The notes beneath the pieces were generated by a model. The model saw nothing but the letters and a program-made list of their open reading frames with translations, did no database searches and was not told where the DNA came from. Below are positions 12,417 to 22,572 of a stretch of 64,000 nt of DNA, piece after piece. Both the position numbers and the translations under genes were made by a program. The DNA comes from Neolentinus lepideus HHB14362 ss-1. Its lineage: Eukaryota; Basidiomycota; Agaricomycetes; Gloeophyllales; Gloeophyllaceae. The stretch is from NCBI GenBank assembly GCA_001632425.1, contig KV425628.1:1-64000 (forward strand). The letters are read 5' to 3'. Every line of letters begins with the position of its first letter. Position 1 is the first letter of the stretch.

Positions 12417-13560
12417 GTGTAAATAGCGACAGTAACTCGGAAAGTAGGATCTCAAAGGTCAGCGGTAAGAGTCACAAGAATTTGAAAGGCTGATATGGCG
12501 CTGGCCGAGCGCGGGGACGAGCGCGTCCTACATATGGAAAGTGCATTGCCTTTTCAGTCACTACCATTTGTATGTCCATAAACAAGCCGGCAGGAGCACA
12601 CATTAATGCTTATTGAGCACTGATTTCATAAGGAAAGCTTGTTATTGTAGATAGCGAAACTTGTACCCAAGTTTCAAGTTAGTGAATAAAATTGCCATCA
12701 GGTACCGGGCGAGCAGGAAGCAATAATGACGGTCCATCCATACCAGTGCAGCAGAGCTAGAGTATACTCCTGTGTGGCATTAATGTCCGGGTATTTAGTA
12801 TAGGGAAAGTGCCCGGTACAGGGCAAGCCAGCCTCCGTACTAGTGACATGGAACTGAGAACTCTGGTGCGGGGATTGAGAGCAACCTTGCGCTAGTCCAC
12901 AGACCCCATGTAATCTCCGAGTCTTCCTCAAACAGTCTAGGGCAGGGAATCTCACTAGTGTCAAAAGAGTCTATAGCCTGTCGAGGAGACACAGACATCA
13001 GTAGCGTCTATGCGTAAGAGAACTGTCTCAAGAGTCTGTCTTGGAGCAAGAATTGACCACGTAAAGTCCTTCAAAAGTGAATGGCCCCCCAGATACAGCT
13101 CCGAATTCACGTCGTGACTCGGTGATAACAATCCAATGAGATAGCGAGCTATAGTATAAACAATTATTGAATGATGATCACAATATAATGCAAGCTCATG
13201 ATCAGACCTTCGAGTCCTCATGAGCGTGAATTATAACGTTGGCAGAATCAGGGGGCGGATACTCGCTCTCATTTATTCTCAGAAGATGCTGAAACTTATG
13301 GATGAAACGACACTAACACAGCGAATTGATGCGCACACAACCCAGATACAGTCGAGAGCACTCAGTACTCAGGTACGGGCCTGGAAATAGCCGGCACTAT
13401 TACTTAAATAGTGCCGGGAGACGCCGATCCTCTTCTCAGTCGTCGGCATAGCGAATTTACTCTCCTCACCACCACCACATCCACAAAGCAGGTCTTTGCC
13501 CACATTCATTTCATCTAATACCCCCACCAAGCTCTCACCATACCTTTCCTACCCGCGACC
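12417..13560. other. Intergenic region between divergent genes
   Basis: The start regions of the leftward hydrolase and the rightward kinase share this 1.1-kb spacer. Short minus-strand frames (12698-13221) look random. A perfect inverted repeat at 13391-13417 is listed separately. A CT/CA-rich stretch at 13462-13500 just before the kinase start resembles a fungal core promoter and 5' leader. Confidence 0.5.
13391..13417. promoter_or_regulatory. Perfect 10-bp inverted repeat in the kinase promoter
   Basis: CCGGCACTAT, a 7-base spacer TACTTAA, then the exact reverse complement ATAGTGCCGG. It sits about 145 bases upstream of the kinase ATG. It could be a binding site for a dimeric transcription factor or a hairpin in the leader. 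No known factor is assigned. Confidence 0.5.
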
Positions 13561-15490
13561 ATGTCCTCCTGGAAGCTCGGCAAGTCCAAGTCGAAACCCA
13601 CTGCCGCAAATGCGCTCACCCCCGACAGTGGTTCCCCGAGGGCGACGACGCCGACGCAGGGCAACCCGGGCTCGCGCATCGCCGGTGGCACCCTGACGAT
13701 CTCGGTGTCGGGCGCGCAGGGACTCTCGCTGCCTTCGGGCACCTCCATCCCGCCTGCCGTCCAGGCCGCGCAGGTGAGCCAGCAGGCGAAGGCGGCGGAG
13801 TGCGTCAGCCCGAGCAGTGTCAGGGAAGAGAGGCTCAGAGAGCGGGAGACGAAGAAGCGGGACAGCGTTCAGCGGATGCAGTGCTGGTGGCTCCCTTACT
13901 TGGTCCTTGAGTTTGAGGTCAACCAAATCCTCATCACCCCGCTTGGAGGTGTCATGGAGAGCCCCGTATACATGTATCAAGCTCACTTGTGAGTATCTAA
14001 TTCTCTTTCCTGCGTGCACTCTCGGTCTTATCCTCCTTTCAGCGACGTATCCCACAATTCTGAGATCTCACTACAATGCTACCTCCGTACAGATGAGCCG
14101 AAGCGAGGCGGTGACGGCATCGCTGACGACATGGGCAACGACATCCTGATGGGTGGCGTCAAGTTCACCCCCGACTTCGACAACCTCATCCCAGGACGGG
14201 AGGAATGGTATGAACTGAGCAACGGCGCGGGGAAGATTCAAATTGGTGTCTCATTCCGACCAAGTAGCGTACGTGGTTCGTTCGTGCTAATAGCGGCGCT
14301 GTGTCTGACACACTGCGCAGGGCCAATCCCTCACAATCTCGGACTTCGAGTTGATCACCGTCATCGGCAAAGGCTCGTTCGGGAAGGTGATGCAAGTACG
14401 GAAGCGAGATACACAGCGCATTTACGCACTCAAGACGATCCGAAAAGCTCACATCGTTGACCGAAAGGAGATCACGCATACGCTTGCGGAGCGATTGGTC
14501 CTCGCGCGCGTACGGTGCCCATTCATTGTGCCTCTAAAGTTCAGTTTCCAGAGCGAGCAGAAGCTCTACTTGGTTTTGGCGTAAGTGCTGTATTCACCTT
14601 CATTGAAGCTGGATCCTCATCTCCTCTTAGCTTTGTCAACGGTGGTGAGCTCTTTCACCATCTCCAACAGGAAGGCCATTTCTCGGAAGAGCGCTCCCGG
14701 TTCTACTCGGCGGAGCTCCTCCTAGCGCTCGAGCATCTCCACGAACTGGACGTCGTCTACCGTGACCTGAAACCCGAGAACATCTTGCTCGACTACACGG
14801 GACATATCGCGCTGTGCGATTTCGGCTTGTGTAAGTTGAACATGAAGGACTCGGACACGACGAACACGTTCTGTGGGACGCCGGAGTACCTGGCACCGGA
14901 GGTACTGAATGCGCAGGGGTATAACAAGACGATTGATTGGTGGACTCTTGGAGTTCTGCTGTATGAGATGTTGGTCGGGTTACCGCCTTTCTACGATGGT
15001 GGGTTCCCTTTGCTATGCGAAACTGTCGAATGTTAAGCTTTGATACACCCAGAATCCACCGACATCATGTACCAGAAGATCCTCGAGAACCCGCTTACCT
15101 TTCCCGATCACATCTCGCCTCTGTCCAAGTCGATCCTTATGGGTCTCCTGACGCGGGACTCGACGAAACGGCTCGGTGTGAATGGGGCGGAGGAGATCAA
15201 GGGGCATGACTTTTTCAAGAAGTACATCGACTTTGATCTGTTGTGGCAGAAGAAGGTGGTGCCGCCGTTCAAGCCCAGCGTGGCGAGTCCGGTGGACGTG
15301 AGCAATTTTGATACGGTGTTCACGGAGGAGGCACCATTGGACAGTGTGGTGGAAGGGAGCCAGCTGAGTCAGACGGTGCAAGATCAGTTTGCTGGTGCGT
15401 GCGATTGGGACTCACTTGAGTCGTAATGTGCTCATGATATTGATAGGGTTCTCATATGATGGATCGAACATGCCCGTCAGCCCTGTATAA
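13561..15490 (+). CDS. YPK1: AGC protein kinase of the Ypk1/Gad8 (TORC2 effector) type
   Basis: Ser/Thr kinase resembling yeast Ypk1 and fission-yeast Gad8, which act below TORC2 and Pkh/PDK1 at the plasma membrane. The N-terminus [10 protein letters not shown] and a C2-like beta region ([17 protein letters not shown]) precede the kinase domain. Motifs: GKGSFGKV, the Lys in [26 protein letters not shown], the T-loop [13 protein letters not shown] and [13 protein letters not shown]. The AGC tail ends in the hydrophobic motif FAGFSYDG, formed only after splicing the last intron; its Ser is the expected TORC2 site and the T-loop Thr the PDK1 site. TAA at 15488-15490. About 550 residues. An intron after TTCTACGATG must be removed to join PPFYD to [11 protein letters not shown]. 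Sch9 is the alternative, but the T-loop and tail fit Ypk1 better. Confidence 0.9.
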
Positions 15491-15998
15491 GTCGAAGGAA
15501 ATCTCAAGACTCAAGCTCGTCTCCAAAATCGACTATCAACTACCGGCGCCGCCTTTGCCGTTGTATACTGCATTCGCTATTCATCTTAATCATCTGCATA
15601 ATCTCACACGGTCTTTTACGATATAGCATACCTTACCGCCACTTCCTTGAATACGCCTGGTGGGATTTGGAATCTGGATGCGCACTACTAACTACTACTC
15701 CCCTCACTCAAGTCTACTTGCATTTGCTTACATTCGTTACAAGTTAATAATCGTCGAGTCTGTGCTTTGTATCTTAGCATCTATAGATTATAATGGGCAA
15801 TATTGCTGCTAGTTGTGGTAATCTTCGGACGATGCAGGCAACTTCGGTATTCCGAAGCGGATATCAAGTTTCGCGGTGTGGCTGTGATTCCGCCACAATT
15901 GCATTACTTCCTTTCATGCTTGCGTGACTCACTGATCATACAACATGTCCACTTTATAACCGATATACTCAAGAGGCAATTAGAACCAGACTGTCTGA
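15491..15998. other. Intergenic region
   Basis: 3' flank of the kinase gene and promoter of the G-patch gene, which lie in tandem. No additional gene was seen. Confidence 0.5.
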
Positions 15999-17417
15999 AT
16001 GGCTACCATAACTCACTATATCCGCTCTTCATACTCTCCCTCCCAGCGCGACCGTCTGCTCCGCGAAACGGGCCAGCCAGTACCCTCCACTCCTCGCTCA
16101 ACCTCGCTTCCTACACGACGCACTGAAACCGAAGAAGATCTAGACGACGCATGGCGCATTGAATCTACTTTTGGCGCACAAAGACGAGTCGCAAAGGCAC
16201 CCAAGTTCGTGAAATCGAAACTGCAGTATGACGAGTTTGGTAACGTCATCGGAGGATTAGAGGGGCTCTTCGATGAGGAAAAGAAAGGGAAAGAAAGGGC
16301 GCTGCAACAGGAGCAAGAGAAGGGAGTTGCGGGGTGGTATAGAGCATTGGTGTCTGCACGGGAGAAGAGGGCTGCAGAATTGGACCGGCTAGAGAAGGGT
16401 GAGGATAGCGAGGCGACTGTGAGTAGTGCTTCTCCTGGGCTTGGTTCAAGACAAAAGCAAGAGCAGCGGATGGAAATTGCGTCCATGTCCGGGGTACAAC
16501 CTCTTGTTACTGCAAACGCATCTGCGACGCCCATACCGCCCGCTACGATCGAATCATCCCACCAAGTCCAACTTCAGGCTCCTGCCGCTCACCATCTCCA
16601 CCACAGCAACTGGTTCACCATCCATCCTCTCCCTTCTTCCACCCCGTCCGCACGCACCACCTCAACCCTCGCGGACATCCTCGCGCGTGACCCTCCCCCC
16701 GACACCAAAGCTAAAGACAAACCCTTTAAACCTCCCGTGTTTCTGCATCTCACACCGGACAACGTCGGATGGCGGATGCTGGAGAATAGCGGGTGGAGAG
16801 AAGGCGAGGGATTGGGCGTGAATGTTAAGCGGCGGAAGGTCAAGCTGAAGATGGATGAGACGGGTAGGGGGGAAAAGGAGAGAGAGACGAAAGATGGAGT
16901 GCGGACAGATAAGAAGGTTGTGGAGATTGTGGATGTGGATGAGTTTGTGGAGAGCCGAGTGGGGAAGGGGAAGAGCGTGGAAGTTATTGATTTGACTGGG
17001 GACGATGAAGAGGCGAAGGGTAAAGGAGAGGAGGACTTTGAGGAATCTACGAAGTTGGACCTCGACATGACAGATGTTAGCCTTTCTGGATCTGAGGTTA
17101 CCGACGACGAAGACAATGAAGAGTCCGAAGACTCCTTCGAACTGGACCCGACCCGTACGACCCTCCTTACACCCCTCCCGACTGTACTCAAGGCAGACAA
17201 GCTCGGCATTGGTTTACACCATCGGCGTGTCCGGCGCAAGCATGCTAAGAGAGTGACACACAAACCCACTAGTGAGGCGATGAAGGAGCACATAAGAAGG
17301 GGCGAACAGACGAGGAGGAAACAACTCGAGGTCGGGAGGGGGAGGAGGGGATTTGAAAGGATGAGGAGGAAGGAGGAGGATGAGAGACGGAGGTTAATTG
17401 GGTATATGAATACTTAA
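15999..17417 (+). CDS. G-patch domain protein, intronless
   Basis: Single-exon gene of 472 residues, unusual in a window where most genes carry several introns. After a region starting MATITHYIRSSYSPSQR, a motif LTPDNVGWRMLENSGWREG followed by GLGVN forms the first half of a G-patch. A later segment, LPTVLKADKLGIGLHHR, resembles the second half seen in split G-patch proteins. Between them lies a highly charged stretch with VIDLTGDDEE, a SUMO-interaction-like motif, and many acidic residues; the C-terminus is Arg/Lys-rich. G-patch proteins usually bind RNA or activate DEAH helicases in splicing or ribosome assembly; this role is inferred from the family. Nuclear localisation is likely from the basic tail. 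Confidence 0.78.
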   Translation: MATITHYIRSSYSPSQRDRLLRETGQPVPSTPRSTSLPTRRTETEEDLDDAWRIESTFGAQRRVAKAPKFVKSKLQYDEFGNVIGGLEGLFDEEKKGKERALQQEQEKGVAGWYRALVSAREKRAAELDRLEKGEDSEATVSSASPGLGSRQKQEQRMEIASMSGVQPLVTANASATPIPPATIESSHQVQLQAPAAHHLHHSNWFTIHPLPSSTPSARTTSTLADILARDPPPDTKAKDKPFKPPVFLHLTPDNVGWRMLENSGWREGEGLGVNVKRRKVKLKMDETGRGEKERETKDGVRTDKKVVEIVDVDEFVESRVGKGKSVEVIDLTGDDEEAKGKGEEDFEESTKLDLDMTDVSLSGSEVTDDEDNEESEDSFELDPTRTTLLTPLPTVLKADKLGIGLHHRRVRRKHAKRVTHKPTSEAMKEHIRRGEQTRRKQLEVGRGRRGFERMRRKEEDERRRLIGYMNT

Positions 17418-19207
17418 GGATGAGTGGGGCGGGTGCGTACGCGTGGCTCTTCTGAATTTGGTACATGGATACTTACATGCTCTGGAGGTGCGAGGTGCGA
17501 GTATTCACGAGAATCGTGTACTAATAGTTAAACCATACAATGAAGGTAGCAGATGAAAGTGAGTGCATGGATAATGTCTGTGACATGACTGGCGCTACTA
17601 CAGGTAAGCAAAAACGTTCACACATAGCTTCTGCGTATACTTCACAATTATGGCCTACAGTCGTACACGCAAGGCATTCATATGAATCTTCTTGTCGACC
17701 ATCATGAACGAGTATCGTGAGTCGTACCTCCAGTGACATGCACGCTGCGGCGTCCTGCGACAGCCACACTAGATATTTGCGCTTGAGAGGGCACCGATTT
17801 CTCATCATCTTTTTTCCTTTCCGATCAACTCCAAGCATTCTGAGTATACCACAGTCTTTTGCTCAAGGTCTCCAATATGGCATATCGTCTTCGGATCTCC
17901 GCAGCAACAAACTCGACTTCCTCACAGTTGACGGTCTCGCACTGACCTTGGCCGATAATTGTCGAAGCCTTGTATGCGCAGGGAGCTGTACCTAGAGCGC
18001 TCGGCCGCTGCCTTTCCGTGATCACCTATATCCTCGGCGCTTGATCTAATTCGACCCTTGCGTGACACAGCTACGAGACCGCAATCCAGTCACATCGACT
18101 CCTGCGCCTCCGTCTGAGGCATCCGGATGTAATGAATAAGGCACAGTACTCGTCAGAGATCTATTCCTCTCCCTTGGGCCAAGAATAACAAAGGATATAA
18201 TGTGATGATGTGATTGATGTTATCTATGTTGCCTTGGAGGCATTCACTGCCGGGGGCTGTTCCCGCCGACTGTGACAATGCAGGTTGTATGGGATGACAT
18301 CTGGTCAGGCGATCACATATCACACGACACGCAAACGCGACCCTTTGAAAGCACTGGTGAGACACATCCATCAAATATCGTTCTGTTGGTGACATGCATT
18401 TGTCATGTTTCCAGTTCGAATCTATTTACCATGTCGTGCTTTAAGCTATCCAATATCGGGGTACGAACACGTTTTCTCCGAAGATTCCTGCTGGTGTCAC
18501 CATTACATTAGGCTCTTTCTACTTGTCCAGTGACAAAGTTAGGATGTATTATACGATAACCATGAAAACATTCTGACAGAGAGATCAGTTTTCTAACCAC
18601 AATAATTCGGTGACGGATGATTTTTCTTGTGCTAGCCGAACCTTCCGCCACTAATTTGCACCAGTCTTGAACACGAAGTCAGAATTAGTTCTGGTTCATG
18701 CAGGTCGACGTTTCCGACCTCACCCTGCAACTCATGTCTGTCATTCCACAGATCATCCCTGTAGGGGCCCTAGGCGCTATCAGTTCTGACCTCCTAAAAT
18801 CCAATAGGTTACGTCCCTTCTCATATCCATAGCTGATGTTCACTGCGATTTCTTTGCTATGTACATGTGAACCGCATGCTAGCATTGTGATTGGTTGTTG
18901 GTCGGACACGGTGTGCTGTGACTTATACTGACCCTTGGGCTCTCAATAATAGGGAAGTGTTTCGCACCCGCGTCGCAACAACGAAACTCATCTAATGTCC
19001 AATTCATCTGGATCTTGACAACTATACAATTTTGAGCAATTGTACCCTTCACAGCGCCCCACGTCACAGACCCGTATAGGCGGTGTAACTATAGATGTGC
19101 ATTATACGGTATACGTTATCGTACAAGGGTGGAAGGAAGCCAGAAGCCCGCGGCACATATGTATGCTATGATAACGCTCAATGTCATTTAGAGTTCCTCC
19201 TGAACTA
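17418..19207. other. Long intergenic region with one weak coding candidate
   Basis: This 1.8-kb stretch has no family match. On the minus strand, 17521-18025 holds two overlapping open frames in different phases (one with VAAEIRRRYAILETLSKR, one with YECLACTTVGHNCEVY) that might be exons of an unrecognised gene, but no clean splice junction or start codon was found. The rest (18030-19200) shows nothing beyond chance frames. Confidence 0.35.
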
Positions 19208-20003
19208 CTATGTTCTGGCGGCAACAAGAACGCCGAAAACAATGCAAATCAGTACAGTGAGAACCAAGCCCACAATGATAACAGTGACACGAGCTACTGG
19301 GAAGTTGCCTGTGGTCAAGGCTGTCTGAACCGTGAAATATCTGATCACCCCTATGAGGGACAACATTGAGTAATAATGATGTTGTTGACCAAGTTCCCTA
19401 CCTAGCAAAAGGGTAAACAATCCCAACATGACACCACTTGCGCCCAGTGGACGAGCATAAGCATGAATGACGCCATTTGATTCGTTCGCAGAGCTTGACA
19501 AAGTGAGCAACTGCACGAGGGCTGTATATGAAACAGACATCAGCATCAGCAGTAAGTGTTAATCGTAGCACCGGACGCATACCAACTCCCATAGACGAGA
19601 GGGCCAGGCTAGTCCGGACGTAAGCCAGGACCGTCCTTTCGTTTGCCAGATGGTCCCGCGCTACGCTACCCGAATTGACGAGCGTGAGGTTCGGATTGTA
19701 CTTCGTACCTCGCAATTGCGAAATCAAATATGACTTGGATTTCCCTTGAGGGTGTACTGACTTCCTAGCTTCAATAGTTGTAGTGGGAGTGTCATTGCCT
19801 CGGGATGGAAATGGCAGAGGTGTTGCATTGTCTACCCCACCGTCGGGCAATGCTTCAATGTGGCAGTCGCCTTCTTCCTAGCTTGGTGCCGGTGTAGGAG
19901 TCATGTCCCTCACGTTCCCTTCTCCGCTTCTGAGTTCCCAGTTTATATAACGGGAAGCCGATTTCTGTGCATGTATATGCTCGTGTGCGTTCGGGTTCGA
20001 CAT
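19208..20003 (-). CDS. DUF202 family membrane protein (YidH/Vtc1-like)
   Basis: Small integral membrane protein of the DUF202 family. The signature DHLANERTVLAYVRTSLALSS comes just before the first span. Three hydrophobic helices follow: one after SSMGV, one around ASGVMLGLFTLLLG, and VTVIIVGLVLTVLICIVFGV at the C-terminus. The long hydrophilic N-terminus comes from a first exon beginning MSNPNAHEHIHAQK at 20003. This joins through a short intron (AAC|GTGAGG to CTAG|GAA); without it the upstream in-frame ATG runs into TAG. A second intron separates SSMGV from ALVQLLTL. Family members are thought to sit in plasma, vacuolar or ER membranes. Function is unknown for this member. Confidence 0.72.
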
Positions 20004-21271
20004 GACTACCCGGATACCAGTACTAGTTAGTGATCACGACCCCCTTCGTGAAGAGAAAAATTACGAGCACGAGGCGATGGACGTGAGATGGGCATGATGA
20101 TTTGCATCCGAGCTGGTGATAAGTAAGACGACTTAGAATTCGGAATGATTCAGTACGGTCCGAGGTTCAATAAAATGCTTCAAACTGCTCACGAGAATCT
20201 TGCTGTGGCACCAGTCCGGCGCAAACTACGTATTCCCCGGCAGAATACTTACACGCCGAAGATAGATCGGTAGCCCATTGGTCCAGGAATCCAAGGAACT
20301 AGACCACAAGACTATCTCTCTAATAGCAGTGATATCACGTTCAAATATTGCGATACGAGGATGGAGTGGTTATGTAGTATTACCTTGTGACCACCAAAGT
20401 CTCTAGCGTAAGTATGAGAATGAAATTCTTAACTTTGACGTTTGTTAAATTTTATTTGTCCTTGTTTCTTTTCTTGCCGCATGGCAGTCTAGGGCAGTCC
20501 ACGCTAGGCTAGTGTATATTATGGATAGCGCTGGCAGTAGCCTGCCAAAATCTCTTTTTGGTACGTTTCCCACACAGCCACTGCCCTAATCCGCGCAACT
20601 CTTGCTGGATTGGGTTGACGCGAGATCTACGAGAGATGCTCTGTACTGAGCGCGTCTGAGTCCCTCTCGTATCACTTGTACCATGTCCGTTGTATGACTC
20701 TTGGCTAGCTAAATACCCTATAATATATCTTTGAGTCTTACCTATGGACTTGCCTATGCTGGAACACTGCTAGACGTGTATTCGCGTACACACCTCTCCT
20801 CTTAACACTGTCCGGGCCTCGCCAACGTCAACAATGACATCTACCTGTCCAACGCACAGCTGTCTGCCGATATAGGTTCGCTCACCGTCCCTCTCGTTGC
20901 TCGCATACTCGGCTTCACTGAGGAGACGTCGCTAGCAAGTCTAGTCCACGCTTACAGCAGCACTTCATTGGTTCACAAGTCAGATCTAGATAACACTTCG
21001 GGTCGCAAGATATCTGTCCTGCGCGGTCGCGAAGGGGTTCTTGAGTGCATCATTTGGGCTTCTTTGTGGCTTGAAGTAGCAGGGTCTGGAGGGAGGAGTT
21101 CTAGTTTTACTTTTATTTTCAAACCCAACATCGTTTTCCAATTCACGGACGCTATTAGTATAAGGGGCATGAATCAGAATTGCTATAGTGCACGACAACA
21201 GTATCCAGGCTTAGGCGCATATCTAAGTTTCAGTGGCATAGAGATACAGTACGAATAAGGAATGGCATGGA
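20004..21271. other. Intergenic region with a possible gene remnant
   Basis: Mostly without recognisable genes. On the + strand from about 20725 to 21258 one frame reads like coding sequence: SLTYGLAYAGTLLDVYSR, then a TAA, then NDIYLSNAQLSADIGSLTVP and a long open run to a stop at 21256-21258. No ATG precedes it in frame, so it could be the last exon of an unrecognised gene, with an intron removing the TAA, or a decayed gene. It ends 13 bases before the inverted-repeat element. Confidence 0.3.
21266..21271. repeat. Left target site duplication CATGGA
   Basis: Identical to the six bases at 22526-22531 on the other side of the inverted-repeat element. Confidence 0.7.
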
Positions 21272-21532
21272 TACGGTTGACCATCTGGGACAGGTCAAAT
21301 CGAAAACTCAGTTCAACTTTTCGATTGCAAACCAGGTCGCAGGTTCGATCCTCCATGATGTAGTCTAGACCAAATTAGGACTGTCAGCATATATGTGTAT
21401 GCTAGCCTTAGTCATCCAGGACCAGTTCCGAACGGCAACCTAAGGAATGTTAGAAGTCGAGTTGGCTCAGCACGAGTGCAGCCAGAGTCGCCACCATCGC
21501 ACGATGTTCGACTCTCGAGTGCCGCCGGCGTT
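21272..21532 (+). repeat. Left terminal inverted repeat
   Basis: 261 bp, matching the reverse complement of 22265-22525 with roughly six mismatches. It contains GGTTCGATCC preceded by GCAAACCAGGTCGCA, a run that resembles the B-box and T-arm side of a tRNA. Confidence 0.85.
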
Positions 21533-21640
21533 TACGGTTGACCATCTGGGACAGGTCAAATTCAAACTCGGTTTCGACTTTCCGTTTGCAAACCAGCTCG
21601 CGGGTTCGATCCTCTATTGAGTCCGGTTCCAATACAGTAT
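21533..21640 (+). repeat. Diverged direct copy of the arm's outer end
   Basis: Starts with the same TACGGTTGACCATCTGGG and repeats the GGTTCGATCCTC motif at the same distance, with many substitutions between. It abuts the left arm with no gap, so the left side is a tandem of an intact and an older copy. Confidence 0.75.
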
Positions 21641-22264
21641 TGGACCATCACGTGACGTGGGACCGTCAGTGGCTTTCTACACGACGAGCCAATGCTTTTT
21701 CAGTCAGAAAAAAGAATGTAAATTCATTTTATACTGTGTTCAACATATACATCAAATTCTCTTCAGGTAGCTGCAGTTTTCCATTCACAAACACAATGTT
21801 AATGTCAATTTTGACTAGAATTGAAACTTAATTTGAGATACATCGCTTTTTTTCAGCTTTAAAATGCATTACTTGTCGAATATATTAATTTAAAACTGTA
21901 TTATTACTTCTAAGGATAGTATTAACACTTCGAATGAAGTTGTTCGGTGCTCATTTCGTGGAGATACAGGTCTTGAAGCTGGAAGTGGCAAAGGTCCCAC
22001 AAAAGCTGTGCGCCACGTGGTGTAGCTAATGCAGTTGCAGTCAAGTCAGGCCAAAAGGTATCACCCAAGCCAAAGCAACGGTTGCTGGCCCATATCCCCA
22101 GGCCACAGCTTCAGGTACTGTCTGGCTTAGTCAGTCCGAGGGACACAAGACAAATTCGATAGCGACATTTTCAACTTGTGGCGTGGGTAGTTTGAGCTCT
22201 ATTCGGACTCGCCGACGCGCAGAAAAACACTGCCACACTGATGCGCTAAGCAAGAGTTGCAGCC

Positions 22265-22525
22265 AACGCCGGCGGCACTCGAGAGTCGAACATCGTGCGA
22301 TGGTGGCGACTCTGGCTGCACTCGTGCTGAGCCAACTCAACTTTTAACATTGCTTAGGTTGCCGTTCGGAACTGGTCCTGGATGACTAAGGCTAGCACAC
22401 ACATATATGCTGACAGTCCTAATTTGGTCTAGACTACATCACCGAGGATCGAACCTGCGACCTGGTTTGCAATCGAAAAGTTGAACTGAGTTTTCGATTT
22501 GACCTGTCCCAGATGGTCAACCGTA
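22265..22525 (-). repeat. Right terminal inverted repeat
   Basis: Reverse-complement partner of 21272-21532; the outer end reads GGTCAACCGTA before the CATGGA duplication. Confidence 0.85.
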
Positions 22526-22531
22526 CATGGA
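22526..22531. repeat. Right target site duplication CATGGA
   Basis: Matches the six bases at 21266-21271 exactly. Confidence 0.7.
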
Positions 22532-22572
22532 TGTCTTAATCTCGATGGTACAATTACAGATGGAACATCCTA

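Larger units (their letters stand above)
21272..22525. mobile_element. Non-autonomous transposable element with 261-bp terminal inverted repeats
   Basis: The arms 21272-21532 and 22265-22525 are reverse complements of each other, about 97-98% identical by eye, and both end in TACGGTTGACCATCTGGG. The sequence CATGGA flanks the unit exactly on both sides (21266-21271 and 22526-22531), a 6-bp target site duplication. The interior (about 730 bp) is AT-rich and holds no transposase. A diverged second copy of the arm's outer end starts immediately inside the left arm at 21533. This fits a MITE or foldback element mobilised in trans. The near-identical arms and intact duplication suggest a fairly recent insertion. 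It ends 47 bp beyond the 3' end of the GPCR gene and may supply its terminator region. Confidence 0.85.

Noticed and set aside
13561..15490. Identification as Sch9 because of the C2-like N-terminus
   Set aside because: The start [11 protein letters not shown]-loop context and FSYDG tail fit Ypk1/Gad8 better; Sch9 stays only as an alternative.
16589..17293. 234-codon minus-strand frame rich in Ser
   Set aside because: It is the antisense of the charged G-patch protein; Ser/Arg bias follows from Glu/Lys codons on the real strand.
21300..21360. tRNA gene suggested by GCAGGTTCGATCC
   Set aside because: No acceptor stem, no paired T-arm and no A-box at the right distance; it lies inside a repeated element arm. 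Kept only as a B-box-like motif.
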